The notes below the pieces were generated by a model, which was not told the DNA's origin, ran no database searches, and was given only the letters and a program-made list of their open reading frames with translations. From Enterobacter kobei (GTDB taxonomy: Bacteria; Pseudomonadota; Gammaproteobacteria; Enterobacterales; Enterobacteriaceae), in NCBI RefSeq assembly GCF_018323985.1, contig NZ_AP024590.1, positions 3,534,001-3,598,000 on the forward strand: 64,000 bases of DNA, given 5' to 3'. This document shows positions 20,048 through 29,010 of this stretch, piece after piece; within the stretch, counting starts at the first letter, position 1, and every line of letters starts with the position of its first letter. The position numbers were made by a program, and so were the translations under genes.

Positions 20048-20725
20048 TTACATCAGCAACTCGGAGGCGAGACGGGCGACCAGCACGTTGGAAAGCAGAA
20101 CGGGCACGTCGAGGGATTTTTGCAGGTGATCGCGGTGCGCCTGATGGAAACCGAGACAGTCGAGCATCAGCACGTCGGCACCCTGATCGATCAGGGTTTT
20201 GCCCGCATCCGTCAGCTGTGCCCCGATAGTGTCCTGCGGATTAGCAATGGCGTAGAGCGGCTCGTTCGACAGCGCCTGCCATTTTTGCTGCTGCTCACCA
20301 AGTAACTCCACCATCGGTACCAGTACACCCACCTGATGACCATCAATAATGGAAGCGACCAGCGGCGGAATAATACGTTGGGGTTCAAGCAGGATAGCGT
20401 TACGGGATTTCAGTCCTTCAATTTTATCGTTATACATCAGTATAATGACGTCATACCCCTGCTTATCCAGCACCTCGATCACGCTTTGCAGATCGCGCTT
20501 TACCTTCTGCCGCGAGACTTTAACCACCTCGCCATTGTTAAGCAGCGCACGGATCTCATCCTCGCCCGGCCCTGCGGTGTAATCTTCAAGGGCATCGGCG
20601 GGATCCATGTTCCCCATCAGGCTGACATGGGTGATCTGATCTTCGGCTATATGCTCGGTTAAGAGCGGCAGTACAGCATTGATAGGCACCACACCGATAG
20701 TGAGGATCGCCAGCGTCGCACTCAT
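20048..20725 (-). CDS. aroM: AroM family protein
   Basis: The 225-residue product is homologous along its length to E. coli AroM, with conserved LAILTIGVVP at the start, DCLGFHQAHRD near the C terminus and the LLSNVL motif. The molecular function of AroM is unknown; in E. coli it is TyrR-regulated with aroL. I chose the ATG at 20723-20725 (MSATLAILTIG). Here a strong terminator follows yaiA and a palindromic site lies upstream of aroM, so aroM may have its own control. Confidence 0.93.
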   Translation of the reverse strand: MSATLAILTIGVVPINAVLPLLTEHIAEDQITHVSLMGNMDPADALEDYTAGPGEDEIRALLNNGEVVKVSRQKVKRDLQSVIEVLDKQGYDVIILMYNDKIEGLKSRNAILLEPQRIIPPLVASIIDGHQVGVLVPMVELLGEQQQKWQALSNEPLYAIANPQDTIGAQLTDAGKTLIDQGADVLMLDCLGFHQAHRDHLQKSLDVPVLLSNVLVARLASELLM

Positions 20726-20858
20726 GATTCTTTCCGCCTTCTTCACTTCTGTTATTCGGGACTGACATCTGCTCACGCCAGAGGGGGGCGCAAGTGGACC
20801 GGAAATGATCGTCGCAGAAAAAGCGTAGCAGCAGATATGACCGGAGCGTGACTATTTT

Positions 20859-20879
20859 TGTAAGCGTTTACATAAACGC
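20859..20879. promoter_or_regulatory. overlapping palindromes upstream of aroM
   Basis: TGTAAGCGTTTACA (20859-20872) is a near-perfect dyad with a central CG, and overlapping it GCGTTTA-CA-TAAACGC (20864-20879) has perfect 7-bp arms. The first resembles LacI/GalR-family operators more than a TyrR box (half-site spacing is too short for TyrR). The cognate regulator is unknown. Confidence 0.45.
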
Positions 20880-20893
20880 CTGTTATTTCCCCT

Positions 20894-20929
20894 AAAGAAA
20901 AATAAAATTTCCCCCGCGAGGCGGGGGAA
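20894..20929 (-). terminator. intrinsic terminator after yaiA
   Basis: On the minus strand a 9-bp stem, TTCCCCCGC/GCGGGGGAA, with a 3-base loop is followed by a run rich in T. It lies directly after the yaiA stop and before aroM. Confidence 0.85.
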
Positions 20930-20933
20930 GGTA

Positions 20934-21125
20934 TTACGATTTTTCGGGATCTTCGTAACGGCGCTTGGCATCCAGCGCTTCCTGTTCCGTCTCGTGTTCA
21001 CTGATCAGCGAATCAGGCTTTGGGTGATCGGCTCGCAGTTGATACCAGGTCACCGTTTCAGTCTGATTTCCTTTTTCAACGGTCACAATACGCGCTTCTC
21101 TTGGGTACGGTGGTCTTGTCGGCAT
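20934..21125 (-). CDS. yaiA: YaiA family protein
   Basis: Small cytoplasmic protein of 63 residues matching E. coli YaiA, with TVTWYQLRADHPKPDSLIS in the middle and RRYEDP at the end. Function is unknown. I chose the ATG at 21123-21125 (MPTRPPYPREA), 67 bp downstream of aroL, with which it is cotranscribed in E. coli. An open extension upstream is not conserved. Confidence 0.93.
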   Translation of the reverse strand: MPTRPPYPREARIVTVEKGNQTETVTWYQLRADHPKPDSLISEHETEQEALDAKRRYEDPEKS

Positions 21126-21192
21126 AGCACTTCCTTTTTTATCAGTTTTTATCAGTCGTACCTGGAGTATAGCCAAAGGTGGCGTTCTGGCT

Positions 21193-21717
21193 TTAGCTTG
21201 CGCGCGCCAGTAACAGTACCGCCTGAATGTCAGCCACCACGTTTTCCGGATCCTGTGCGCCATTCACCACATAGTGCGCGGCGTCGCGATAGAGGGCATC
21301 GCGCTCGGCAAGAATTTCGCTCACTTCTTCGCTGATGGGTTTACCGGTCAGCGTCGGACGCTGGGTGGCTTTTGGCGTGGCTTCAAGGCGCTGCGCCAGC
21401 ACGTCCACCGGGGCGCAGAGATAAATCACGATGCCCTTCTCGCGCATAAACTGACGATTGAATTCGCTGAGGATGATGCCGCCGCCGGTGGCGATCACCG
21501 TTGAGGGCATGGTAACGCTTTGCAGGGTCGCGGTTTCCCGCGCGCGAAATCCTGACCAGCCCTCTTTTTCAACGATACCGGCCACGGTCATCTGCGCCTG
21601 CTCCTGCAATACGCGATCGGTATCGACAAACTGGCAGTCCCGGACCCTGGCGAGCTGTACGCCGATGGTGGTTTTTCCGCATCCGCGGGCGCCAGTTAGA
21701 AAGATGGGTAACGTCAT
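21193..21717 (-). CDS. aroL: shikimate kinase AroL
   Basis: Shikimate kinase II, which phosphorylates shikimate in the pathway to chorismate and aromatic amino acids. The 174-residue P-loop protein has Walker A GARGCGKTT (9-17), the DTD motif in FVDTDRV that contacts shikimate, FRARET with a substrate Arg, and TGGGI. The lid region is around RPTLTGKP. Start is the ATG at 21715-21717 (MTLPIFL). A TyrR box lies about 82 bp upstream, in line with tyrosine-dependent repression. yaiA follows in the operon. Confidence 0.97.
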   Translation of the reverse strand: MTLPIFLTGARGCGKTTIGVQLARVRDCQFVDTDRVLQEQAQMTVAGIVEKEGWSGFRARETATLQSVTMPSTVIATGGGIILSEFNRQFMREKGIVIYLCAPVDVLAQRLEATPKATQRPTLTGKPISEEVSEILAERDALYRDAAHYVVNGAQDPENVVADIQAVLLLARAS

Positions 21718-21798
21718 GACCTGGTGATCTCCCTGGTTCCGCCACGGGCGGAACGAGATAATATGAAAACTAAAAAATGATGATGCGATGCAGTCAAG

Positions 21799-21816
21799 CG
21801 TAAACAAATCATTACA
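21799..21816 (-). promoter_or_regulatory. TyrR box upstream of aroL
   Basis: The minus strand reads TGTAAT-GATTTG-TTTACG, matching the TyrR consensus TGTAAA-N6-TTTACA with two mismatches at the outer positions. It lies in the aroL promoter region. E. coli aroL is controlled by several such boxes. Confidence 0.7.
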
Positions 21817-21929
21817 GAGAAAGCAGTAAACTGCGGCAATGCTGATTTTATCGAGAAATTATGCACGTAAAAGTGTAAAGATAAAATGGCAAGCCCACCT
21901 TACTGAATGCGTCGTCCGTTGACAAGCTT

Positions 21930-22403
21930 TCAGCTTCCGCTGGTGCTTTCGCGGCGGCGTTTTACGTCCAGCAGCCATTTATCCAGCTCGGCGGCAAAGT
22001 GCTGGCGATCGCGCTGGGAGAGCGTATCCGGTCCGCCGGTCTGTACGCCGCTGGCGCGCAGGGTATCCATAAAATCGCGCATGGTCAGGCGTTCGCGGAT
22101 AGTAGCCTCGGTGTAACGCTCGCCGCGCGGATTCAGCGCCGCGCCGCCTTTGGCGATGACTTCCGCCGCCAGCGGAATATCGGCGGTGATCACCAGATCG
22201 CCAGGGCTGCACAGGCGCACAATTTCGTTATCCGCCACGTCAAAGCCCGCTTCCACCCGCAGAGTGCGGATAAACCGTGATGGCGGTACGCGCAGGGTCT
22301 GATTGGCCACCAGCGTCAGCGGGGTTTGCGTACGCTCGGCGGCGCGAAATAACACTTCTTTGATTACGTTCGGACACGCATCGGCATCCACCCAAATCAC
22401 CAT
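21930..22403 (-). CDS. yaiI: YaiI/YqxD family protein (DUF188)
   Basis: The 157-residue cytoplasmic protein is close to E. coli YaiI, with WVDADACPNVIKE at the start and DLVITADIPLAAE in the core. These Asp-rich motifs recall PIN-like nuclease folds, but no activity is established. I chose the ATG at 22401-22403 (MVIWVDADAC); an upstream extension of 19 residues is not conserved. It is divergent from proC and upstream of the aroL promoter region. Confidence 0.92.
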   Translation of the reverse strand: MVIWVDADACPNVIKEVLFRAAERTQTPLTLVANQTLRVPPSRFIRTLRVEAGFDVADNEIVRLCSPGDLVITADIPLAAEVIAKGGAALNPRGERYTEATIRERLTMRDFMDTLRASGVQTGGPDTLSQRDRQHFAAELDKWLLDVKRRRESTSGS

Positions 22404-22542
22404 ATTGACTCCTGTTAAACGATTACGCCTTATTCTCGCCTGAATCGCCTCTGCCCGCAAAGACTACAAGGAAGCTTTAGCCCTGCGGGCGGATCCACGT
22501 TAAGCTATAAACCCAATCAATGAAAAACCAGGGACTGACGTG

Positions 22543-23352
22543 ATGGACAAAAAAATTGGTTTTATCGGCTGCGGCAACATGGGCAAAGCGATCCTCGGCG
22601 GTTTGATTGCCAGCGGCCAGGTGCTGCCGGGCCAGATTTGGGTATATACCCCCTCTCCCGATAAAGTCGCTGCGCTGCACGATCAGTACGGCATTAATGC
22701 CGCTGCCAGTGCCCAGGAAGTGGCACAGGTCGCGGATATTGTGTTTGGCGCGGTAAAACCTAACGCCATGATCAAAGTGCTGAGCGAAATCACCTCCAGC
22801 CTCAATAAAGATACGCTGATTGTTTCCATCGCGGCTGGCGTGACGCTGGACCAGCTGGCGCGCGCCCTTGGCCACGATCGCAAAATCGTACGTACGATGC
22901 CTAACACGCCTGCGCTGGTGAATGCCGGGATGACCTCGATCACCCCTAACGCGCTGGTGACGCCGGAAGACATTGCGGATGTGGTGAATATTTTCCGCTG
23001 CTTCGGTGAAGCGGAAGTGATCGCTGAACCGATGATCCATCCGGTGGTGGGCGTCAGCGGCTCCGCGCCAGCCTATGTGTTTATGTTTATCGAAGCGATG
23101 GCGGATGCGGCGGTGCTGGGCGGTATGCCGCGCGAGCAGGCCTATAAGTTTGCCGCGCAGGCGGTGATGGGCTCTGCCAAAATGGTGCTGGAAACCGGTA
23201 AACATCCGGGTGAACTGAAAGATATGGTGTGCTCCCCTGGCGGCACCACGATCGAAGCGGTCAGAGTGCTGGAAGAGCGCGGTTTCCGTGCAGCGGTCAT
23301 CGAAGCGATGAGCAAATGCATGGAAAAATCAGAGAAGCTCAGTAAAGCCTGA
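22543..23352 (+). CDS. proC: pyrroline-5-carboxylate reductase ProC
   Basis: Final step of proline synthesis: NADPH-dependent reduction of 1-pyrroline-5-carboxylate to proline in the cytoplasm. The 269-residue product has the Rossmann motif GFIGCGNMGKAI at the N terminus. The C-terminal helical domain carries HPVVGVSGSAPAYV and SPGGTTIEA, which form the active site. I chose the ATG at 22543; a GTG one codon earlier than MDKK is possible. A ribosome site AGGGA lies 8 bases upstream. It is convergent with dgcC, 2 bp apart. Confidence 0.98.
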   Translation: MDKKIGFIGCGNMGKAILGGLIASGQVLPGQIWVYTPSPDKVAALHDQYGINAAASAQEVAQVADIVFGAVKPNAMIKVLSEITSSLNKDTLIVSIAAGVTLDQLARALGHDRKIVRTMPNTPALVNAGMTSITPNALVTPEDIADVVNIFRCFGEAEVIAEPMIHPVVGVSGSAPAYVFMFIEAMADAAVLGGMPREQAYKFAAQAVMGSAKMVLETGKHPGELKDMVCSPGGTTIEAVRVLEERGFRAAVIEAMSKCMEKSEKLSKA

Positions 23353-23354
23353 GT

Positions 23355-24470
23355 TCAGGCGGCGATTTCGGTGCGGTTACGCCCGGCTTTTTTGGCTTTG
23401 TAAAGCGCCACATCGGCGGCTTTCAGCCATTCGCGATAATGCAGCATATCGGCGGTTAAAGGCGCAACGCCGACGCTGATATGCAGCGTAACGTGCGGCG
23501 CGCAGCTCAGGCGGAAGGTGGCAAGCCTGGCATGGACGCGGCTCATGGCGGCGGCAGCGCTCTCGGCACTGGTGCCGTTCATGATCACCGCAAACTCGTC
23601 GCCACCGAATCGCCCTATCACATCTCCCCCGCGCAGGCTCATTTGCAGATGATGCGTCAGCGCAATGATCGCCTCATCGCCCACATCATGCCCGCAGGTA
23701 TCGTTGATGGTTTTAAAATGATCGAGATCGATGAGTAACACCGTGGATGTCAGTTCATGGCGACGACAGTTATCGTATTCGTTGCGCAGCAGGATCTCCC
23801 AGTAACGGCGGTTATAGACGCCAGTCATACCATCGCGGGTGCTCATGACCTGCAAACGCCGTTTTTGCGCCGCCAGCCGGTTGGCCGTTTTGTAACTTCC
23901 CCACGCGAACAACATCGGATAGAGCATCAGAAACGGGATCGACAGCCATCCTTCCAGCGGTGTGCTGGTCAGCACCACGGGGATGCCGGTGATTTGCAGC
24001 GTCCCCAGACAGGTCGCCACCAGCAGCAGCATCCCAAGGCCGCATAGTTTCGGGCCGCCTGCCCCCATCAGATTCACGCCAATCATCATCACCAGTGCGG
24101 CGGTGGGCATCACGTTGACGCCAATGATGGCGATCCAAATTCCGGCAAAGATCGCATCGGTTTTGAGGTTAGTGAGTTCGGCACGCTTTGGATCGCTGGC
24201 GCGCACCGCCCGTTGCCAGGCGAAGTGCGGCCAGATGAAGGCCCAGCTCAGCAGCACCAGCCACCAGCCACCGGCAAGGGATTGCGTCACCATCACGCCA
24301 GCCAGCGGGAAATAGAGACCGCCGATGCCGGCGACGCGCGGCATCTTTGCGCGGCGGACAAACTGCTGCCCGGCGCGATACTGTTCGTCCTGACTTTGCA
24401 AGCTGTCACTGTCTGGTTGCGACGGCGCAGAGGTGTAAAAATTATTATCATTCATAATTTTTGGGAACAT
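23355..24470 (-). CDS. dgcC: diguanylate cyclase DgcC (AdrA/YaiC)
   Basis: Inner-membrane diguanylate cyclase whose c-di-GMP activates cellulose synthesis in the curli/cellulose matrix programme. The 371 residues have the E. coli length. Six or so N-terminal membrane helices form a MASE2 domain (about 45-195), and the GGDEF domain follows with the catalytic motif at 289-293. An allosteric I-site RGGD lies five residues before it (280-283), so feedback inhibition is expected. A TATAAT with an upstream C lies just ahead of the gene; CsgD dependence is known in relatives. Confidence 0.96.
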   Translation of the reverse strand: MFPKIMNDNNFYTSAPSQPDSDSLQSQDEQYRAGQQFVRRAKMPRVAGIGGLYFPLAGVMVTQSLAGGWWLVLLSWAFIWPHFAWQRAVRASDPKRAELTNLKTDAIFAGIWIAIIGVNVMPTAALVMMIGVNLMGAGGPKLCGLGMLLLVATCLGTLQITGIPVVLTSTPLEGWLSIPFLMLYPMLFAWGSYKTANRLAAQKRRLQVMSTRDGMTGVYNRRYWEILLRNEYDNCRRHELTSTVLLIDLDHFKTINDTCGHDVGDEAIIALTHHLQMSLRGGDVIGRFGGDEFAVIMNGTSAESAAAAMSRVHARLATFRLSCAPHVTLHISVGVAPLTADMLHYREWLKAADVALYKAKKAGRNRTEIAA

Positions 24471-24488
24471 TCTGAAACATTTCCAAAA

Positions 24489-24494
24489 ATTATA
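24489..24494 (-). promoter_or_regulatory. dgcC -10 element
   Basis: The minus strand carries TATAAT preceded by C (GCCTATAAT), about 20 bp upstream of the dgcC ATG. No good -35 is visible, which fits an RpoS/activator-dependent promoter. Confidence 0.5.
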
Positions 24495-24566
24495 GGCAGG
24501 GATTTTTACCGGTCAGTATGAAATTTCGGGTGAGCCGCCGCGCAGCGTCACCCGTTCGTACGAGCC

Positions 24567-24881
24567 TTATTTCTTCAGGCAGGCGCTCATAAACTTACTG
24601 CGATCTTCCCCTTTCAGGGATTGTTGCGTCGCCTGTGAGTTACATTCGCGCATTTTTTGCTGCTGAGGGGAGAGGCTTTTCTGGCCCGGTTCAACTTTGG
24701 TATTTTTCAGGCAATCGCTCATATAGGTTTTGCGCGCGTCGCCCTTCAGCGTCTGCGCCGTGGCCTGTTGATTGCAAATGGTCATACGTTGTTGTTGCGG
24801 GGTAAGTGTTTTTTCAGCGGCGCTGACCGCCATCATAAACAGCATGCCAAACAGCAGGGTAACCAGGAATGTTATTTTCAT
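24567..24881 (-). CDS. psiF: phosphate-starvation-inducible protein PsiF
   Basis: Small secreted protein of 104 residues with a signal peptide (1-21, ending VSAA) and two tandem PsiF repeats. The repeats share the patterns LTPQQQRM..CNQQA and LSPQQQKMRECNSQA, followed by LKG..R..YMSDCLK or FMSACLK, with paired Cys. Function is unknown. It lies 100 bp downstream of phoA and is induced with it in E. coli. I chose the ATG at 24879-24881; upstream in-frame starts lack a signal peptide. Confidence 0.95.
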   Translation of the reverse strand: MKITFLVTLLFGMLFMMAVSAAEKTLTPQQQRMTICNQQATAQTLKGDARKTYMSDCLKNTKVEPGQKSLSPQQQKMRECNSQATQQSLKGEDRSKFMSACLKK

Positions 24882-24980
24882 ATCACCATCCTTCAGGGCA
24901 AGTGTACCTGTAAGCATGGTGCGTTCCGGGAAAAAAACCACCCGACGGCATAAATTTGCGCAATCGGGTGGCAGAAGGGC

Positions 24981-26396
24981 TTACTTCAGGCCGAGGGCGT
25001 CTTTCATGGTGAAGAACAGATCCGTCTGATCGGTCAGCCCCACGACGTTAGCGGCATGGGGGCCGTAGGCGGCAATACGCAACTGCGCGCCGGTATGTTC
25101 CATCGACTCTTCTTCCGAGTTGCCGTAGGTCATCGCCATCATTGCGCCATCTTTGGTGGTCAGCATCTGGCTCAGGCCAGGGGCTTTACTGTCCGGCGCG
25201 ATGATTTGGCTGGCGTGGGCATGGTCAGCCGTCACAATCACCAGCGTGTTGCCATCTTTCTTCGCAAAGGCCAGCGCTTTTTGCACGGCTTGGTCCAGAT
25301 CCACGGTTTCACCGATCTGACCGCACGGATTGGCGGCGTGATCCTGTTTATCAATGGACGCGCCTTCAACCTGCAGGAAGAAGCCTTTCTGGTTTTTGCT
25401 CAGCAGTTCGATAGCTTTATCGGTCATTGCAGCCAGCGTCGGCACGCTGTCGGTGCGTTTCGGGTTTGGCGTACAGGTGACGGCAGGCTTATCCAGATTA
25501 CCGTGATAGCTGGCTTTTGGCCCTTCCCAGCGCACCGGCATATTGCCTTCCGAGAACAGCCCCAGCAGCGGTTTATCCTGGCTGGCGTCGGTGATCGCGG
25601 CCAGCCCGCTGGCATCGCTCACCAGCTGGTAACCGCGGATCTGTGCCTGCTCGCGCAGGGTTTTCCCCTGCCACTCTCCGGCAGTGGCAGTTTCCGCGAA
25701 GGTTTTCGCGCCGCCGCCGAGAGTGACATCCGGACGGGCATTTAGCAGTTGTTCGGTGATCGAGCCTTTACCGCCTTTTTCCAGCGCATTAAGGGCACAT
25801 TTTTCGCTGGTGACGCTCGGGCCATAGCATTTACGGGAGATCACATGAGATACCAGCGCAGCGGGGGTGGCGTCCTGCAATTCTGCGGTCGAGACGTTAC
25901 CGGTGGCATAACCTGCGGCTTTGGCGAGTTCAAGGATGGTCTGGTGATCTTTTTCGTGAATATCCACGCCCAGCGCGCCGTTGTAGGATTTCACGCCGGT
26001 AGACCAGGCGGTAGCGGAGGCGGCGGAGTCGGTCACGTAGTCCGGCTTACCGGTTTTTTTATCCAGCGAATAGTGCGTGTACTGGCCGGTCAGCGGCAAC
26101 GCGTCAATACCTTTAAAAAATCCGCCAGCCCCTTCGGCATAATTTCGTGCTGCGGTAATTTCCGAGTCACCCATGCCATCGCCAATCAATAAAATAATAT
26201 TTTTGGCGGGTTTATCATTCAGTGAATCGCGAATAGCCGCCGTCTGATCGGCAGATAAACGGCGTGCACCGCCCTGAGTCGTAATATCACCCTGGGCTGC
26301 GCGATTATCCAGTACCGCAGTGGACGACGTTTCCGCGTGAATGACGGGGGTAAACATCAACGGGAATAAGGCGATGAAAATTGCGCTCTGCTTCAC
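24981..26396 (-). CDS. phoA: alkaline phosphatase PhoA
   Basis: Periplasmic homodimeric zinc/magnesium phosphomonoesterase that releases phosphate during starvation. The 471-residue precursor starts at GTG (26394-26396), as in E. coli, with a signal peptide ending TPVIHA (about 21). The active-site Ser lies in YVTDSAASATAW, the metal ligand motif IGDGMGDSE is present, and C-terminal ligands lie in TADHAHASQI. Four Cys for two disulfides are conserved. A Pho box lies upstream and psiF follows. Confidence 0.98.
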   Translation of the reverse strand: MKQSAIFIALFPLMFTPVIHAETSSTAVLDNRAAQGDITTQGGARRLSADQTAAIRDSLNDKPAKNIILLIGDGMGDSEITAARNYAEGAGGFFKGIDALPLTGQYTHYSLDKKTGKPDYVTDSAASATAWSTGVKSYNGALGVDIHEKDHQTILELAKAAGYATGNVSTAELQDATPAALVSHVISRKCYGPSVTSEKCALNALEKGGKGSITEQLLNARPDVTLGGGAKTFAETATAGEWQGKTLREQAQIRGYQLVSDASGLAAITDASQDKPLLGLFSEGNMPVRWEGPKASYHGNLDKPAVTCTPNPKRTDSVPTLAAMTDKAIELLSKNQKGFFLQVEGASIDKQDHAANPCGQIGETVDLDQAVQKALAFAKKDGNTLVIVTADHAHASQIIAPDSKAPGLSQMLTTKDGAMMAMTYGNSEEESMEHTGAQLRIAAYGPHAANVVGLTDQTDLFFTMKDALGLK

Positions 26397-26463
26397 TCTG
26401 TGATCTCCATGTATAAATACGCAAAGGTATAAAAGGAATAAACAGAGCGACTATAGGCATCCC

Positions 26464-26483
26464 CTGTGACAATGATGTGACAA
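26464..26483 (-). promoter_or_regulatory. Pho box of phoA
   Basis: On the minus strand two TTGTCACA-like repeats 11 bp apart (TTGTCACATCATTGTCACAG) match the PhoB box. They lie between iraP and phoA, about 70 bp before the phoA start. Confidence 0.85.
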
Positions 26484-26499
26484 TCATTGTTTCAGTGAC

Positions 26500-26760
26500 T
26501 TAACTGCGGGGATGCCTCAAAAGCTTCTTTACGTATTGCTGCAGCAGTTCAGAATCCTCTTCTGAGACTCCCGCATCCGGGCTGGCAGCCTCCAGCGCGC
26601 CTTCGATACTCTCGATCAGGGCGTTTTGTTCAGACGTCGCCATATGGCGAAGCAGTGCCGTCACCACGATCTCGAGCGCCTCGACTTGCGCAACCAGCTC
26701 TTTGGACTCTTCTTCCTTTTCAGCAAGTTTAACCAGCAACTCTGCGATGAGGTTTTTCAT
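26500..26760 (-). CDS. iraP: anti-adaptor protein IraP
   Basis: The 86-residue coiled-coil protein blocks the adaptor RssB and so protects the sigma factor RpoS from ClpXP during phosphate starvation. Length matches E. coli IraP. Conserved parts are the N-terminal MKNLIAELLVKLAEKEEESK helix and the C-terminal YVKKLLRHPR. It lies directly upstream of the phoA Pho box on the same strand, the usual arrangement. Confidence 0.94.
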   Translation of the reverse strand: MKNLIAELLVKLAEKEEESKELVAQVEALEIVVTALLRHMATSEQNALIESIEGALEAASPDAGVSEEDSELLQQYVKKLLRHPRS

Positions 26761-26980
26761 AGCGCTATTTCCTTATGTGATTTTCGCTGACGTTAGCACC
26801 AGTTTTGAGAATTGCAAAGTATCTAAAAGTATTATTTTTAGATCGCATTAATTCTTTTTATAACCACGCAATATTCATCACGCTTTCGCCGATAAATAGA
26901 GAAAAAACGCGCTAAATAGCGCTGTTAAAACAACATGCTAACGGGGCATTAAGCCCCGGTTAATAATAGTTCAATCTGGC

Positions 26981-28189
26981 TTACTTATTTGCCTGAATGC
27001 GGCGGCGAGTGCGACTTAGCTCTACCGCCAGTTGCCAGACGTTAAGTAACACCACCACGGCAGTGGCCACGAATACCCAGCGGAAACCCGCCATGGCAGA
27101 TACCGTTGCCCCCATCAGCGGCCCGGCGACGTTGCCCAGATACATAAACGACTGGTTGTAACCAAAGATGCGCCCGGTAACCTGGTCACTGGAATATTTG
27201 AGCAGCAACGTCTGTATCGCCGGCATCATGGCACCATCCGCAAAGCCGAGCAGGAAGCGCAGTACGCCCAGTTGTAACGGCGAGGTGACAAAGGACATGG
27301 CAAAGAACAGCCCCACGGCGCAGACCAGCGTGGCCATCAGAATGCGCGCCGTGCCGATACGATCGCCAAGCTTACCGAGACGGGGCGCGGAGATCAGCGC
27401 CGAGACGCCGGGGATCGCGGCGATCATGCCACTGAGAAACGCGATATTGGCGGTGTCCGGCGACAGAGACTGAATAAACAGCGCCAGTATTGGCCCCACC
27501 GATCCGTTACATAACTGGATCACCATGGTGGTGACAAACAGGCTGATCACCAGCCGTGGGTAGGGTAACGAGGCAAATACCGCTTTGCCGGATAGACGCT
27601 GGGCTTTACTGATTTTTGGACGCACGCCTTCTTTGATCAGAAACAGCGTGACCAGAAAACTCACCATCAGCAGGATAGCGGTGATGATAAATACCGCGCG
27701 CAGGCCGACATGATCCGCCAGAAAGCCGCCCATCAGCGGACCGCCGATCACACCGCTGATTTGTGCGGTGGAGAGCGTGCTGAGCGCCCAGCCGCTGCGC
27801 TCGCGGGGCACCTGAGAGGCGACCAGCGCCATGGCATTAGGAATATAGCCGGAGGTCAGCCCCATCACCCCGCGCAACAGCAATAACTGCCAGACGTTAG
27901 TGGCAAAGGCCTGTAACAGAATGGCGATGGCCATGCCCAGCGAGGCGCGCAGCAGCATCAGCTTGCGCCCTTTGCGATCCGCGAGGCTGCCCCACATTGG
28001 CGAGACAATCGCCGACACCAGGAAGGTAATGCTGAAGGTCAGCCCCGACCACATCGACAGCGCTTCATGGGAACTGACGCCGAGCTGCGCCACATACAGC
28101 GGCAGGAACGGCAGGATTTGGCTGATCGCCAGCCCGGTGAAAAAACAGCCGAACCAGACGGAGATAAGATTTACTTTCCAGGCTTCCAT
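26981..28189 (-). CDS. MdtG-like MFS multidrug efflux transporter
   Basis: Inner-membrane drug:H+ antiporter-type MFS protein of 402 residues and about 12 helices. The loop 2-3 motif SLADRKGRKLML and the segment SAPRLGKLGDRIG are shared with E. coli MdtG, which it resembles along its whole length, although MdtG itself lies elsewhere in E. coli. It is a paralogue or relative, and its substrate is unknown. It starts 31 bp after the extensin-like gene on the same strand, so they may form an operon. A CGGGGC/GCCCCG hairpin follows the stop (about 26942-26957). Confidence 0.85.
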   Translation of the reverse strand: MEAWKVNLISVWFGCFFTGLAISQILPFLPLYVAQLGVSSHEALSMWSGLTFSITFLVSAIVSPMWGSLADRKGRKLMLLRASLGMAIAILLQAFATNVWQLLLLRGVMGLTSGYIPNAMALVASQVPRERSGWALSTLSTAQISGVIGGPLMGGFLADHVGLRAVFIITAILLMVSFLVTLFLIKEGVRPKISKAQRLSGKAVFASLPYPRLVISLFVTTMVIQLCNGSVGPILALFIQSLSPDTANIAFLSGMIAAIPGVSALISAPRLGKLGDRIGTARILMATLVCAVGLFFAMSFVTSPLQLGVLRFLLGFADGAMMPAIQTLLLKYSSDQVTGRIFGYNQSFMYLGNVAGPLMGATVSAMAGFRWVFVATAVVVLLNVWQLAVELSRTRRRIQANK

Positions 28190-28220
28190 AACAGGTTGTC
28201 ATTCTTGTGTGGATCACCCA

Positions 28221-28904
28221 TTAGCGACACAGGCCGTAGCCGCGCATGCCAAGGTGAAAATGATTGGCGTGGGCCGCATTGTACTCCGGTCCCAGCCCGT
28301 TGCCGTAATAGTCGCAGCTGGCGCTGAGCATCGCTTTCAGCCAGGGTTGCGTTTTTTCCAGCTGCCAGCCGCGCAGCACGCTGACCTGCTGGCCGGAGGC
28401 GAGACGAAACCCGCTGATATCCAACGCATCCGCCGTAGCATGCTCGCTCAGGCGCGCGTTCTCACGGTGATAAATATTCCGGCAGGCATAGCTGCCGTAG
28501 TGGTCAATACGCACCAGCGCACTGTTCATAAACTGCCGTGTCAGGGGCCGCGCTTGTTGATCGACAAACAGCGCCGAGCTTAACGCCAGCGGGCATGAGG
28601 CCAGAAAACTGCTGCTGAGCTTAACCGGGCCAAAATCACGCACCCGCACCGCATTGGTCAGCGGGCAGGTACCGGTGCTGTTGGTCACTGACTGCGTGGT
28701 GATCAGCCCCTGCTGATTCGCCTCCGCCAGCAATGCGGCGCACTGCTCGGGCGGTAAACGGCGCAGCTTGAACTGGGTAATCACGCCGGGCGGATCGCTT
28801 AAGCGCAGCGGAGTAAATGGATTGTACCAGGCGGGCAGATGGCGGTACCCCATCACGCCCGCTCCCAAAAGAACCGCGATCACAATCAGGCTTTTTCCTT
28901 TCAC
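28221..28904 (-). CDS. extensin-like C-terminal domain protein
   Basis: The 227-residue protein has an uncleaved signal anchor (about 5-21) and a C-terminal extensin-like domain (Pfam extensin_C fold, related to LAS metallopeptidases). Putative metal ligands lie in SEHATADALDISGF and AAHANHFHLGMRG near the end. Six Cys suggest an oxidised periplasmic domain. Relatives are suspected peptidoglycan enzymes, and its neighbour ddlA makes D-Ala-D-Ala, but activity is inferred only. It is divergent from ddlA and followed closely by the MFS pump. Confidence 0.82.
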   Translation of the reverse strand: MKGKSLIVIAVLLGAGVMGYRHLPAWYNPFTPLRLSDPPGVITQFKLRRLPPEQCAALLAEANQQGLITTQSVTNSTGTCPLTNAVRVRDFGPVKLSSSFLASCPLALSSALFVDQQARPLTRQFMNSALVRIDHYGSYACRNIYHRENARLSEHATADALDISGFRLASGQQVSVLRGWQLEKTQPWLKAMLSASCDYYGNGLGPEYNAAHANHFHLGMRGYGLCR

Positions 28905-29010
28905 GCGTTCTCCTTTCAGGCTGAAAAAACATTATATCAGAAGGCCGGGAATCCGCCGATTTGACGTGGTAAGGTAGGGACTTTCATGACGTTAATGAGT
29001 GGATGTGGTG

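Noticed and set aside
20859..20872. TGTAAGCGTTTACA as a TyrR box
   Set aside because: Half-sites are 2 bp apart rather than 6, so it does not fit the TyrR consensus although it lies near TyrR-regulated genes.
24567..24881. Internal duplication in psiF as a recent repeat expansion
   Set aside because: Two PsiF repeats are normal for the family.
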